The notes beneath the pieces are model-generated. The model was given only the letters and a program-made list of their open reading frames with translations, was not told the DNA's origin and did not search any database. Positions 42,404-50,615 of a stretch of DNA of 64,000 bases are shown here, one piece after another. The DNA is taken from contig CAVSWP010000004.1 of the NCBI GenBank assembly GCA_963731665.1, forward strand, positions 1-64,000, written 5' to 3'. Both the position numbers and the translations under genes were made by a program. Numbering within the stretch: position 1 is the stretch's first letter; each line of letters starts with the position of its first letter. The stretch is from Chersky-840 sp035604715. GTDB lineage: Bacteria; Actinomycetota; Acidimicrobiia; Acidimicrobiales; UBA8190.

Positions 42404-43918
42404 TCAGGTCCTTCCAAGGTTCGTGCCCACGGGCTCGGGGACGGTGGGCCCGAGACAGGTGGCCTCGAGCGCGCAGCTCATGGTGGGGCGATGGGCCCGC
42501 ACCCGGTGGGTGACCCCGGGGTTGCGCACCAGGGCGGCGGCGAGCAGTCCCCCCAGCGCGGCGGCCCCTCCGGCCAGGACCACGGCATGGCGGAAACCCG
42601 CCGAGAATTGGTCAGGATGCACATAGCTGTGCCCGGAAAGGCCCGACAACGCCGGCAGGAGGGCCACGGCGATGAGCCCACCGGCGCGGGCCACGTCGTT
42701 GTTGACCGCCGAGGCCACTCCGGCATGCTCGACGGGGGCCGACGACAGCGCCGTCGCGGTGAGCGGAGCCACCGTAATGGCGAGGCCGGCGGCGAGCACG
42801 AGGACGCCGGGAAGCACCTCGGTCAGGTAGTCACCGGACGGGCCGATCATCCGCAACAACACCATCCCCCCGCCCACCACGACGGGCCCCACCGCCATCT
42901 GCAAGCGGGGCCCGAGGCGAACCGCCAGCGCGCCCGAGCGCGCCGAAAAGGCGAGCATGACGGCGGTGAGGGGGAGGAGGGAGCTTCCCGCCTCGAGCGG
43001 CGTGTAGTGCGACACCTGCTCGAGCTGGACGGGCAGGAGGAACAGCGCACCCCCCAAGGCCGCGTAGACCACGAAGGTCACGGCGTTGGTGGCGCTGAAC
43101 TGCATCGACCGGAAGATGCCCAGGGGGAGCATGGGGTAGCGCTCGCGCCCCTCGGTCACCACGAAGGCCACGAACGCCACGGCGGAACCGGCCAGGAGCC
43201 CGAGGACCAGGGACGAGGACCAGCCGTAGGTTGGGGCCTCGATGAGCCCCCCCGCCAGGCCCACGAGGCCGATGGTGACGAGCGCCGCGCCCAAGACGTC
43301 CACCGGGCCGGCGGCGTCCGGGTCACGCGTCTCGGGGACGTGCCGGGTGGCGACGAGCACGACCACCAGCGCCAGGGGGAGGTTGATGAGGAAGATGAGC
43401 CTCCACGACACCGCGCTGATGAGGAAGCCGCCGGCGAAGGGGCCGATGGCGGTGGCGACACCGCCGAGGCCCGACCACGCCCCGATGGCACGGGCCCGGT
43501 CGTCCTTGGCGAACGAAGCCTGGAGGATGGCGAGCGACCCCGGTGTGAGCAGGGCGCCCCCCACGCCCTGCAGGGTACGGCCGGCGATGAGCACGCCGGC
43601 ATCAGGGGCGATCGCACACGCCAGGGAGGCCAGCGCGAACCACACCACCCCGATGATGAAGATCCGCCGGCGGCCGTAGCGGTCACCCAGCGCGCCACCC
43701 ACCAAGAGCAGGCCCGCAAGGGAGATGAGATAGGCGGTCACGACCCATTGCAGGCTGGACACCGTCAGCGAGAAGTTGCGCCCGATGGCCGGCAGGGCGA
43801 TCCCCACCACGGTGGAGTCGATGGCGGTCACGGCGGAGCCGAGCACGGTGGCCGCCAGGACCCAGCGCCCCGGTGCGCTCGAGAGCCGGAGCGCCACCGG
43901 GCCGGTGGTCGAGCTCAC
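42404..43918 (-). CDS. DHA2-family MFS transporter
   Basis: 504 residues, 14 helices. A-I-D-S-T-V-V-G-I-A-L-P near residue 32 is the helix-1 motif, G-G-A-L-G-D-R-Y-G-R-R-R near residue 76 the loop 2-3 motif, and A-T-A-I-G-P-F-A-G-G-F-L near residue 160 the motif C region. The GTG start overlaps the ispH stop by four bases (GTGA), so it is translationally coupled to ispH, an unusual partner. The substrate is unknown. Confidence 0.85.
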   Translation of the reverse strand: MSSTTGPVALRLSSAPGRWVLAATVLGSAVTAIDSTVVGIALPAIGRNFSLTVSSLQWVVTAYLISLAGLLLVGGALGDRYGRRRIFIIGVVWFALASLACAIAPDAGVLIAGRTLQGVGGALLTPGSLAILQASFAKDDRARAIGAWSGLGGVATAIGPFAGGFLISAVSWRLIFLINLPLALVVVLVATRHVPETRDPDAAGPVDVLGAALVTIGLVGLAGGLIEAPTYGWSSSLVLGLLAGSAVAFVAFVVTEGRERYPMLPLGIFRSMQFSATNAVTFVVYAALGGALFLLPVQLEQVSHYTPLEAGSSLLPLTAVMLAFSARSGALAVRLGPRLQMAVGPVVVGGGMVLLRMIGPSGDYLTEVLPGVLVLAAGLAITVAPLTATALSSAPVEHAGVASAVNNDVARAGGLIAVALLPALSGLSGHSYVHPDQFSAGFRHAVVLAGGAAALGGLLAAALVRNPGVTHRVRAHRPTMSCALEATCLGPTVPEPVGTNLGRT

Positions 43919-44994
43919 CCCGCCAGTCTCGCCAGGACGTCGGCGGCGGAGACCTGGCGGTCCCCGGTCACCCCCGCCACGTCGGACACGACCGTGCCCG
44001 GAGGTGCCGACTCGGCGGGGGCCGGCGCGGCCAGGCCCACGGCCAGTGCCGCCGCCAGGCCTCGCAACAGGTCACGCAGTTCGGGAGGCGGGGGGAAGTA
44101 CTCGTCCTCGTCGGTGACGTGCACCTCCTCCACACCGTGGGTCGGAGCCAGACGGGCCACGACGGCCTCCACCAATTCGTCGGGCGCCGAGGCCCCGGCG
44201 GTGACGCCCACCGTGCCCGAGAGGTCGTCGGGAAGCTCGGCGGCCTCGTTCACCCGTAGCACCCGGGGACACCCCGACGCCCGTGCCACCTTCTCGAGGG
44301 CCCGAGTGTTCGACGAGTTCACCGATCCGATCACCACCACCGCGTCCGAGCGCTCGGCAATGACCTTGAGCGCCGCCTGTCGGTTGGTGGTGGCGAAGCA
44401 CAGGTCCGAGCGGTTGGGCATCCACAGGTCGGGGAAGCGCTCCCGGGCCCGGTTCATGATGTCGGACCACTCGTCGTGGCTGAGCGTGGTCTGGGCCAGC
44501 AGCGCCACCGGCGCGTGGGGGTCGATCTCCGAGGCGGCGACGTCCACGTCCTGCTCGTCGCGCACCAGGCGGACCGAAGCCGGGGCGACCGCCATCGTCC
44601 CGACGGCCTCCTCGTGGCCCTCGTGCCCGACATAGAGCACGGTGTAGCCCTTCCCGGCCCGAACCTTCAGCTCGTGGTGGACCTTGGTGACCAGGGGGCA
44701 CACGGCATCGACCACGACCCGGCCCCGACCCCGGGCCGAGGTGACGACCTCGGGTGCCGAGCCGTGCGCCGAGAGCATGAGAGGGGCGCCGTCGGGAACG
44801 AGGTCCACATCGTCGACAAAGACCACCCCTCGGGCCCGGAACTGATCGACCACGTGCCGGTTGTGGACGATCTCGTGATAGCAGTAGACCGGCGGCTCGA
44901 AGACCCGGACCATCCACGCCAGGGCTTTGATGGCCTTCTCGACGCCGGCGCAAAAACCACGGGGCGAGGCCAGTAACACGCGCTCGACGGCCAC
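43915..44994 (-). CDS. ispH: 4-hydroxy-3-methylbut-2-enyl diphosphate reductase
   Basis: 359 residues. The three iron-sulfur cysteines are in P-R-G-F-C-A-G-V near residue 14, D-A-V-C-P-L-V-T-K-V-H near residue 97, and S-D-L-C-F-A-T-T-N-R-Q near residue 198. Substrate residues E-I-V-H-N near residue 41, H-E-G-H-E-E and S-V-N-S-S-N-T are present. It performs the last step of the non-mevalonate isoprenoid pathway. The C-terminal 50 residues (Ala/Pro rich) exceed the usual ~310. GTG start 6 nt after a TAGCCT -10, so it is probably leaderless. Confidence 0.95.
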   Translation of the reverse strand: MAVERVLLASPRGFCAGVEKAIKALAWMVRVFEPPVYCYHEIVHNRHVVDQFRARGVVFVDDVDLVPDGAPLMLSAHGSAPEVVTSARGRGRVVVDAVCPLVTKVHHELKVRAGKGYTVLYVGHEGHEEAVGTMAVAPASVRLVRDEQDVDVAASEIDPHAPVALLAQTTLSHDEWSDIMNRARERFPDLWMPNRSDLCFATTNRQAALKVIAERSDAVVVIGSVNSSNTRALEKVARASGCPRVLRVNEAAELPDDLSGTVGVTAGASAPDELVEAVVARLAPTHGVEEVHVTDEDEYFPPPPELRDLLRGLAAALAVGLAAPAPAESAPPGTVVSDVAGVTGDRQVSAADVLARLAG

Positions 44995-45000
44995 GCCGCC

Positions 45001-45006
45001 AGGCTA
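45001..45006 (-). promoter_or_regulatory. -10 box TAGCCT for ispH
   Basis: TAGCCT on the minus strand ends 6 nt before GTG 44994. The divergent gene at 45071 uses an identical TAGCCT box in the same 76-bp gap. Confidence 0.45.
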
Positions 45007-45057
45007 CCCGCCACCTGTCCCCGCCCTGGCCGGGGTGGGGGAGCCGGGACGAGCAGG

Positions 45058-45063
45058 TAGCCT
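45058..45063 (+). promoter_or_regulatory. -10 box TAGCCT for the DUF512 gene
   Basis: TAGCCT ends 7 nt before ATG 45071, giving a leaderless mRNA for the DUF512-der pair. Confidence 0.45.
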
Positions 45064-45070
45064 TGCGTGC

Positions 45071-46513
45071 ATGTCCGCGCCCCGGGTGGTCTCGGTGGCG
45101 GCCGCCTCCCCGGCCCAGCGGGCCGGCCTCCAAGTGAACGACGAGCTCCTCGCCGTCGACGGCCGCGTGCCGCGCGACGTGATCGAGTACCGGCTCCTGG
45201 TCGACGAAGCCGACCCCGAGCTCGAGATCCGCCGTGGGCACCAGGAGCTCACCTTGCGGCTTCGCAAGGACGCCGGCGCAGTCCCGGGGATCGAGGTGTC
45301 CTCGGCGGTGTTCGACCGGGTCCGCACGTGCGACAACCACTGCGAGTTCTGCTTCATCTACCAGCTACCCAAGGGGATGCGGCGCAGCCTCTATCTGAAG
45401 GACGACGACTACCGCCTGTCCTTCCTCTACGGGAACTTCACCACCCTGACCCGCTTCACCGAGCTCGACCTCGAACGCGTTCTGACCGAACGGCTGTCGC
45501 CGCTGTTCGTGTCCATCCACAGCACCGACCCCGAGCTGCGATCGCGCATGCTGCGCAACCCCCGGGGCGCCACCAGCCTGCGGTGGCTGCGGGCCCTGCT
45601 CGACGGCCACGTCGAGGTGCACGGACAGGTGGTGGTGTGTCCGGGGGTCAACGACGGTGCCGCCCTGGAGACGACGCTGGCGGGCATCGTCGACGAGTAC
45701 CACGACCTGGCCACCGTGGCCTTCGTGCCCCTGGGGGTCAGTGACTACACGACGGAACCCTCCATGCGGCCCCACACCGCCGCCGAGGCCGGCGCCGTCC
45801 TCGACGTCGTCGAACAGTGGCAGCAGTTGTGTCTGAGCTCTCTCGGCCGGCGCCTGGTGTACGCCGCCGACGAGTACTACCTCCTAGCGCGAAGGCCCTT
45901 CCCGCCGGCCGAGGCTTATGACGGGTTCCCCCAACACGAGAACGGCATCGGCATGGCCCGCGCCTTCGAGGCCGCGTACCACGGAGACCTCTCGGCCGCC
46001 CTCGGGGTGGCGCCGGGATTCTTCTCGTGGGTGGACGGCGCCCCCGCCGCCGGCTACCGGGCTCACCGGACAGACCCCGGCGCCTCGGCCGGCGCGCCAA
46101 CGCCGTCCGAGCCGAGCACCCCGGTCATCATCCTCACCGGCGAGTACGGCGCCGTGGTCCTCGAGTCGATATTGGCCGATTGGCCGGGACACGTGCGCGT
46201 GGTCCCGGTCCACAACGCCTTCTTCGGTGGCAACATCGCCGTGACCGGCCTGCTGACGGGGGCCGACATCGCCCGAGTCCTGCGAGACCAGCCGACCGGT
46301 TCGCGCTACCTCCTCCCCGACGTCTGCCTTTCCGAAGGTCGGTTCCTCGACGGCATGACCGTGTCCGAGCTCCCCCTGCCCGTGGAAGTGATCCCGAGCG
46401 ACGGACACTCGCTGCGCCTGGCCCTGCACGGCGGCGCGGCGGGGCCCGAACCGGCGTGTTCAGCGGGTTCGGGGTCTGCCCCGGTGGCGGTGGCCCTGGG
46501 GGCGGCGCGGTGA
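45071..46513 (+). CDS. DUF512 protein with PDZ and radical-SAM-like domains
   Basis: 480 residues. Residues 1-65 form a small PDZ-like domain (V-V-S-V-A-A-A-S-P-A-Q-R-A-G-L). Then C-D-N-H-C-E-F-C (C-x3-C-x2-C) near residue 89 fits a radical SAM cluster with F-I-Y-Q-L-P-K-G-M-R, as in DUF512 (YphB/CDC-like) proteins. The C-terminal DUF512 domain begins around residue 290 and contains L-T-G-E-Y-G and F-F-G-G-N-I-A-V-T-G-L. The function is unknown; the gene is often found next to der, as here (GTGA overlap), which hints at ribosome assembly or tRNA/rRNA modification. Confidence 0.82.
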   Translation: MSAPRVVSVAAASPAQRAGLQVNDELLAVDGRVPRDVIEYRLLVDEADPELEIRRGHQELTLRLRKDAGAVPGIEVSSAVFDRVRTCDNHCEFCFIYQLPKGMRRSLYLKDDDYRLSFLYGNFTTLTRFTELDLERVLTERLSPLFVSIHSTDPELRSRMLRNPRGATSLRWLRALLDGHVEVHGQVVVCPGVNDGAALETTLAGIVDEYHDLATVAFVPLGVSDYTTEPSMRPHTAAEAGAVLDVVEQWQQLCLSSLGRRLVYAADEYYLLARRPFPPAEAYDGFPQHENGIGMARAFEAAYHGDLSAALGVAPGFFSWVDGAPAAGYRAHRTDPGASAGAPTPSEPSTPVIILTGEYGAVVLESILADWPGHVRVVPVHNAFFGGNIAVTGLLTGADIARVLRDQPTGSRYLLPDVCLSEGRFLDGMTVSELPLPVEVIPSDGHSLRLALHGGAAGPEPACSAGSGSAPVAVALGAAR

Positions 46514-47904
46514 GCGCCAACACCTCGGCGCGAGCCCCCCGGCGCGAGGCGGTCGCAGCCCACCGACCTGGTGGACGTCCGGTAGTGGTGATCGCCGGCC
46601 GTCCCAACGTCGGGAAGTCGACACTCGTCAACCGATTCGTGGGACGCCGGGCGGCGGTGGTCCAGGAGAAGCCCGGCGTCACCCGCGACCGGCTCGAGCT
46701 CGAGGCCGAGTGGAACGGCCGGCCCTTCGTGGTGGTCGACACCGGAGGATGGCTGGGTAAGGGCGACACCCTCGACGCCAAGGTGACCGACCAAGCCGAG
46801 CGAGCCGTGGCCGCCGCCGACCTCGTCCTGCTGGTGGTGGACGCCGCGGTGGGGATCACCACCGAGGACGAGCACGTGGCCCGGCTCCTGTCGCGCTGGG
46901 GTCGACCCGTCCTCCTGGTGGCCAACAAAGTCGACAACGACCGGCGAGAGGCCGACGCCTGGGAGCTCGTCTCCCTCGGCCTGGGTGACCCTTGGATGGT
47001 GAGCGCCTTGCACGGCCGGGGAACCGGAGACCTCCTCGACGAGGTGGTGCGGCTGCTGCCGGACGAAACCCCCGAGACCAGCAGCGGGGAACCCGCCACC
47101 GCCGACGGATCCGGGGCGGGCGGTGCCGTCCCAGATGCAGCGGCCGTACGGGTCGCCATCGTCGGTCGGCCCAACGTGGGCAAGTCGACGCTGTTCAACC
47201 GCTTGCTGGGGGAGGAACGCTCGGTCGTCCACGACCTGCCGGGGACGACGCGAGACGCCATCGACACCCAGATCGAAACGGCCGAGGGACCCATCCGCTT
47301 CATCGACACCGCCGGCATGAGGCGGCGATCGCGCACCGAGGAGGGCACCGAGTACTACGCCATGGTGCGGGCGTTGCAAGCCCTCGACCACGCCGATGTC
47401 GTGCTCCTGGTGATCGACGCCACCGACGGGGTGACCCACCAGGACCAGCGTCTGGCCGAGCGGATCGGCGCATCGGGGAGCCCGGTCGTGGTCGTCCTCA
47501 ACAAGTGGGAACTGCTCGGGGCCGAGAATCGGCGCGACCTGGTGGAGGACGTCGAGGACCGCCTGGCCTTCCTGGGGGAGTCACCGGTGGTGAAGGTGAG
47601 CGCCCAAAGCGGCATGGGCGTGCACAAGATCCTGCCGGCGCTGGGCCGCGCTGTGGAGGCATACCACCACCGCATCCCCACCGGCGAGCTCAACCGGGCC
47701 ATCCGGTCCATCCAGAGCGCGCACGCCGCGCCCGGAGCTCGGATCCGCTACGCGGTGCAAGGGGCCATCGACCCGCCGACGTTCACCCTGTTCGCCACGC
47801 GCCGTCTGCCCGCGCCGTACCTGCGTTACGTCGAGCGAAAGCTGCGCGAGCAGTTCGGGATCGGGCCCACGCCGGTGAAGTTCCGGGTACGGATCGGGTC
47901 CTGA
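46510..47904 (+). CDS. der: Ribosome biogenesis GTPase Der (EngA)
   Basis: 464 residues with two G domains. First: G-R-P-N-V-G-K-S-T near residue 33, D-T-G-G-W, N-K-V-D; second: G-R-P-N-V-G-K-S-T near residue 220, D-T-A-G-M-R-R-R, N-K-W-E. The C-terminal KH-like domain ends L-R-E-Q-F-G-I-G-P-T-P-V-K-F-R-V-R. Der acts in 50S assembly. GTG start overlaps the DUF512 stop by four bases. Der after cmk is the conserved actinobacterial order (Rv1712-Rv1713), here separated by the plsC to ispH segment. Confidence 0.95.
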   Translation: MSANTSARAPRREAVAAHRPGGRPVVVIAGRPNVGKSTLVNRFVGRRAAVVQEKPGVTRDRLELEAEWNGRPFVVVDTGGWLGKGDTLDAKVTDQAERAVAAADLVLLVVDAAVGITTEDEHVARLLSRWGRPVLLVANKVDNDRREADAWELVSLGLGDPWMVSALHGRGTGDLLDEVVRLLPDETPETSSGEPATADGSGAGGAVPDAAAVRVAIVGRPNVGKSTLFNRLLGEERSVVHDLPGTTRDAIDTQIETAEGPIRFIDTAGMRRRSRTEEGTEYYAMVRALQALDHADVVLLVIDATDGVTHQDQRLAERIGASGSPVVVVLNKWELLGAENRRDLVEDVEDRLAFLGESPVVKVSAQSGMGVHKILPALGRAVEAYHHRIPTGELNRAIRSIQSAHAAPGARIRYAVQGAIDPPTFTLFATRRLPAPYLRYVERKLREQFGIGPTPVKFRVRIGS

Positions 47905-47964
47905 GCGAGGCGCCGAGGATGTCACCGGCTCGCCCGTCGACGTGGTGGCCCGTGGAGGCCGACC

Positions 47965-48159
47965 GTGCCGTGGTGTGACACCTGCGACCAGATGGTCGAG
48001 GACGATTCGGTCACCGAAGACGGTGAGTGCCCCGAGTGCGGGGAACAACTGGAGCGCCGCAAGGTCCCGTGGCATTTCAAGTTCATGATCGCGGCCACCG
48101 CCGTGTACCTGGCCTGGCGGGCGTACCAGGGCATCGGCTGGCTCGTTCATCACGCCTGA
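47965..48159 (+). CDS. Small zinc-ribbon protein with one membrane helix
   Basis: 64 residues from GTG 47965. Residues 3-26 carry two Cys pairs, W-C-D-T-C and C-P-E-C-G, forming a zinc ribbon; residues 36-52 (F-K-F-M-I-A-A-T-A-V-Y-L-A-W-R-A-Y) form a membrane helix. GGAGG lies about 7 nt upstream of the start. It follows der by 60 nt and ends 32 nt before the tRNA. The function is unknown. Confidence 0.7.
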   Translation: MPWCDTCDQMVEDDSVTEDGECPECGEQLERRKVPWHFKFMIAATAVYLAWRAYQGIGWLVHHA

Positions 48160-48191
48160 CTGGGCTCGCCTAGACTGCCGCATTGAATCAA

Positions 48192-48266
48192 CGGGCTGTG
48201 GCGCAGCTTGGTTAGCGCGCTTGACTGGGGGTCAAGAGGTCGCGAGTTCAAATCTCGCCAGCCCGA
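48192..48266 (+). tRNA. tRNA-Pro (anticodon GGG)
   Basis: A 75-nt cloverleaf. Acceptor stem CGGGCTG pairs with CAGCCCG and starts with C1-G72, as in proline tRNAs. The D stem is GCGC/GCGC, the anticodon stem CTTGA/TCAAG with loop CTGGGGG, giving anticodon GGG (Pro, CCC codons). The T arm is GCGAG-TTCAAAT-CTCGC. The 3' CCA is not encoded. A TAGACT -10 candidate lies at 48171-48176, 15 nt upstream. The 3' end is repeated imperfectly at 51544-51563. Confidence 0.95.
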
Positions 48267-48539
48267 CTGAGAGCCAGAAGCTCACCGGGCCCCCTGGATG
48301 TCGACAACGGGCTTACCGAGGCTCCGCGCCGCGCGCCGAGAACGCCGGCGTGGGCGACGACTCCGACGTCTCGCCAAGAGACGACCCCTCTCGCATCCCG
48401 ACCTCTACGAGAGCTCCCGTGAGCCCCCGATTCGACTCCGGCCTCTCAAGACCTCCGCAGGGCCACCGTTAGTTCGAACGGGGCAACAGCCACTGTATAG
48501 CGATCTCGGGATCGGTTCGTGGCCCCCGCCGCTCCATGT

Positions 48540-48576
48540 GGAATCGGGCGGGGCCACAACGGCCCCGCCCGATTCC
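48540..48576. terminator. Perfect 16-bp hairpin with 5-nt loop
   Basis: The arms are GGAATCGGGCGGGGCC and its exact complement, with loop ACAAC. There is no U-run on either strand, which is usual for high-GC actinobacterial terminators. It would stop transcription from der or the tRNA; other roles are possible. Confidence 0.5.
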
Positions 48577-48670
48577 GGAGGTCGCCACCTCCTCGCGTCG
48601 CGAGCATTCGGTCCAAACAGCGTCGCAGTGCTCGGGCCCCTCTCGCGACGGCGATCTTGGAAGATGCGAC

Positions 48671-48706
48671 CATCGGAGGTGGGGCCGTTCGGCCCCACCT
48701 CCGATG
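48671..48706. terminator. Perfect 16-bp hairpin with 4-nt loop
   Basis: The arms are CATCGGAGGTGGGGCC and its exact complement around GTTC. It lies 53 nt past the stop of the minus-strand secreted-protein gene and probably terminates it. Its inner GGGGCC/GGCCCC core is shared with the hairpin at 48540. Confidence 0.55.
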
Positions 48707-48759
48707 TCTTGCCAGACCTGCGTCCCAAACGTGCGGTACTGGCTTCCCTTATCGCCTAC

Positions 48760-49419
48760 CTACAGCGTGGCGCTGCTCGCAGATGCGTCGATCTGTGCCG
48801 AAACGACACCCCCACCGTTGTCGGTGTCGATGTCGGACCCGAACTCACCGTGGTCACCGTTCGCTTCCGTGTCCTCACCGAGGCAGGCGTTGATGACAGC
48901 CGCCTTCTTGGCAGTGTCGTACGTGCCTTTGACCGTTCCGTTGATCGTGAACCCGACGTCAGTGCTGGGGCACGAGTTGTCGACTGCTGAGCCCGACGTC
49001 TTGAACGTCCCAATGTTGAAGGTGACGGTCTTGAGCGTCTTCTTCAGGCTCAATCCGGCCGAGATGAACGAACCCCACTGGCCCTCGAGGTACGTCTTCG
49101 GGGTGGTCTTGGTCGGGTTCTTGGTGTTCTTGCCTCCGGCGATGGAGAGCGCTGACAGCGACACGCTCACGGGCGCGCCTGTTCCGACGTCGGTGCAGGA
49201 GGCCAAAGCACCGCCGGTAACGCTCGTGGCGCCGCCCTTCTTGGCCGTGGTCACGGTGCCCTCGTTGGTCTCCGTTGCCGGGAAGACGACGGTACCGCTA
49301 AGGCCGGTACAGCTGACCGGGTTGGGCGTCGGCTTGGCGACCGCAGCGGACTGCAGGCCGACCATGGTTCCGACTGGGAGGGCGAGTGCGAGAACGCCCA
49401 TAAGAAGTTTACGACGCAT
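48760..49419 (-). CDS. Secreted protein of unknown function, four cysteines
   Basis: 219 residues. A Sec signal peptide is clear: M-R-R-K-L-L-M-G-V-L-A-L-A-L-P then an A-V-A-K cleavage region near residue 28. The mature part is rich in Thr, Gly, Ser and Lys, with four well-spaced Cys residues (S-C-T-G, S-C-T-D, S-C-P-S, N-A-C-L) that could form two disulfides, and an acidic Asp/Glu stretch near the end. It is probably a beta-rich extracellular protein. AAAGGAG lies 8 nt before the ATG. A 9-bp inverted repeat brackets its 5' leader. I recognise no family. Confidence 0.75.
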   Translation of the reverse strand: MRRKLLMGVLALALPVGTMVGLQSAAVAKPTPNPVSCTGLSGTVVFPATETNEGTVTTAKKGGATSVTGGALASCTDVGTGAPVSVSLSALSIAGGKNTKNPTKTTPKTYLEGQWGSFISAGLSLKKTLKTVTFNIGTFKTSGSAVDNSCPSTDVGFTINGTVKGTYDTAKKAAVINACLGEDTEANGDHGEFGSDIDTDNGGGVVSAQIDASASSATL

Positions 49420-49989
49420 GGAGATGCTCCTTTCGTTTGTTTTGTGGAACCATTGACCGCTGGGCTATCCGCAACAGTCATCACGCCGGCTCCTCCGCCT
49501 ATAACGCACCATACGCAGGTCACCATGCGGTGGACAGTGTGGTTCCACCTACACCAACCCCGTGTTTTCACCTGGAGCCTCTGCCCGGGCGAGACGGCAG
49601 CGACTCTCCAGGGATCTCCAGTCCGCGGCCTTGGGCTCCGTTATGGCGCGAGATCGATGCCGTTAATTGTGACGACTCGACCTGGCCCCAGGGATACGTC
49701 GCCAGGGGCGCAAGATGATCATCGACATGCGTGATGCGGCACAGCGCCTCCTCGGGTATCCGGGGACTAGCGCGAGGCGACGGTCGTCGACGAAGAGCAG
49801 ATCGATCACACCCCGGACAGAAAGTCATATCACCAGGCTGATCCCAGGTGATGTTGCGTTCAGTACGTCATGAGGCACGCTCGGCCATACCGGCAACGTG
49901 ATTCAGTCGGTCGCTGGTCTTCTCGACTCACGGAACCATCTCGGCGGAACCACCTCGATGTAGAGGCGGTCGGCGTGAGACGATTGTTC
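49420..49989. other. Non-coding stretch with a bracketed leader; lower GC
   Basis: No convincing gene. The first 130 bp form the leader of the secreted-protein gene on the minus strand and are enclosed by the inverted repeat at 49444-49452 and 49540-49548. The remaining 440 bp show only short frames without ribosome binding sites. Base composition is visibly less GC-rich than in the core genes. Confidence 0.5.
49444..49548 (-). promoter_or_regulatory. Leader region closed by a 9-bp inverted repeat
   Basis: GTGGAACCA at 49444-49452 and TGGTTCCAC at 49540-49548 are exact complements enclosing 87 nt. The inner arm ends about 7 nt before the AAAGGAG ribosome binding site of the secreted-protein gene, the layout expected of a folded 5' leader. 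I could not match the interior to a known riboswitch class. Confidence 0.3.
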
Positions 49990-50232
49990 ATGGGCTGGAT
50001 TCGCGGGCTTGGGCGTGGCGAGCGAGTCGTGCTTATTGTCGCACTTGGAGTGGCTCTGGAAGCCTTCTGCTCGTATTTCGTCCCCTTGGAAACGTACCCG
50101 TTCACCTCGTCGTCCCAACTCAACCTCATACAATCCGGGCCTCCGGGTTGGTTCCGAGTGGTTGTGTGGCTGGCCCTCATAGCCCTATGGGCGATCTGTT
50201 CGATCCGCATCCTCCGCGCCCCCGCCGGTTGA
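49990..50232 (+). CDS. Small membrane protein, two helices, unknown
   Basis: 80 residues from ATG 49990. Two hydrophobic helices (E-R-V-V-L-I-V-A-L-G-V-A-L-E-A-F and R-V-V-V-W-L-A-L-I-A-L-W-A-I) are joined by a polar loop (Y-P-F-T-S-S-S-Q-L-N). The frame is open upstream to 49870 but that part looks non-coding. The ribosome binding site is weak. Sequence quality suggests a real gene, yet I know no family. Confidence 0.5.
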   Translation: MGWIRGLGRGERVVLIVALGVALEAFCSYFVPLETYPFTSSSQLNLIQSGPPGWFRVVVWLALIALWAICSIRILRAPAG

Positions 50233-50286
50233 ATAGCCGGGGAGTCGACTCCATTCCAAGCTGACCGACTACCCGGGACTAATGGC

Positions 50287-50457
50287 TCAGTCGTCGCGCA
50301 GTGGCGTCACGAGTACCACCGGGGTCTTCCCGTCGGATCCAACCCACCCGTCCTCGGAGCAGTGGCCCGCCTTGAGGAACCGGCCATTCGAGTCGATTCC
50401 GTGGTGAAAGTTCGGATCAACGAGGAGGGGTCGTCCACAGAAGCAGATAAAAGCCAC
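50287..50457 (-). CDS. Possible 56-residue Cys-containing small protein
   Basis: A frame from GTG 50457 to TGA 50287 encodes M-A-F-I-C-F-C-G-R-P-L-L-V-D-P at the N-terminus, then D-S-N-G-R-F-L-K-A-G-H-C and G-W-V-G-S-D-G-K-T-P-V-V-L-V-T-P. Residue composition is balanced, unlike the shadow frames around it, and C-x-C plus His-Cys could bind a metal. There is no strong ribosome binding site. It may be real or chance. Confidence 0.35.
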   Translation of the reverse strand: MAFICFCGRPLLVDPNFHHGIDSNGRFLKAGHCSEDGWVGSDGKTPVVLVTPLRDD

Positions 50458-50615
50458 AGACTCATTCTTTCAGTCCGACCGCGGTAGTCCGGTTCATCTT
50501 TGCCCAGCTTCTGGTAAGTCGACGTTGACCCCAAACGTTGAGGTGCCTGGAGTTGTCATCTGTAGGCACGGGGGGCGGGGTTGTCTTGTTGTGGCATCTC
50601 TGGCGCCTTGACCCA

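Larger units (their letters stand above)
48267..48759. other. Gene-free stretch after tRNA-Pro with two long perfect hairpins
   Basis: No reading frame here has coding character or a ribosome binding site. It holds the two inverted repeats listed separately and, between them, about 95 bp with smaller GC-rich palindromes. It separates the plus-strand tRNA from the minus-strand secreted-protein gene. Confidence 0.6.

Noticed and set aside
48540..48706. CRISPR-like repeats
   Set aside because: There are only two palindromes, they differ in sequence, and no regular spacers or cas genes exist.
48298..48990. 230-codon plus-strand frame after the tRNA
   Set aside because: It runs through both hairpins and antisense to the secreted-protein gene, with Arg/Pro-rich composition and no start signal.
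49568..49828. 86-residue minus-strand frame beginning with C-P-G-C
   Set aside because: Composition is Arg/Pro/Ser-rich without a ribosome binding site or fold pattern.
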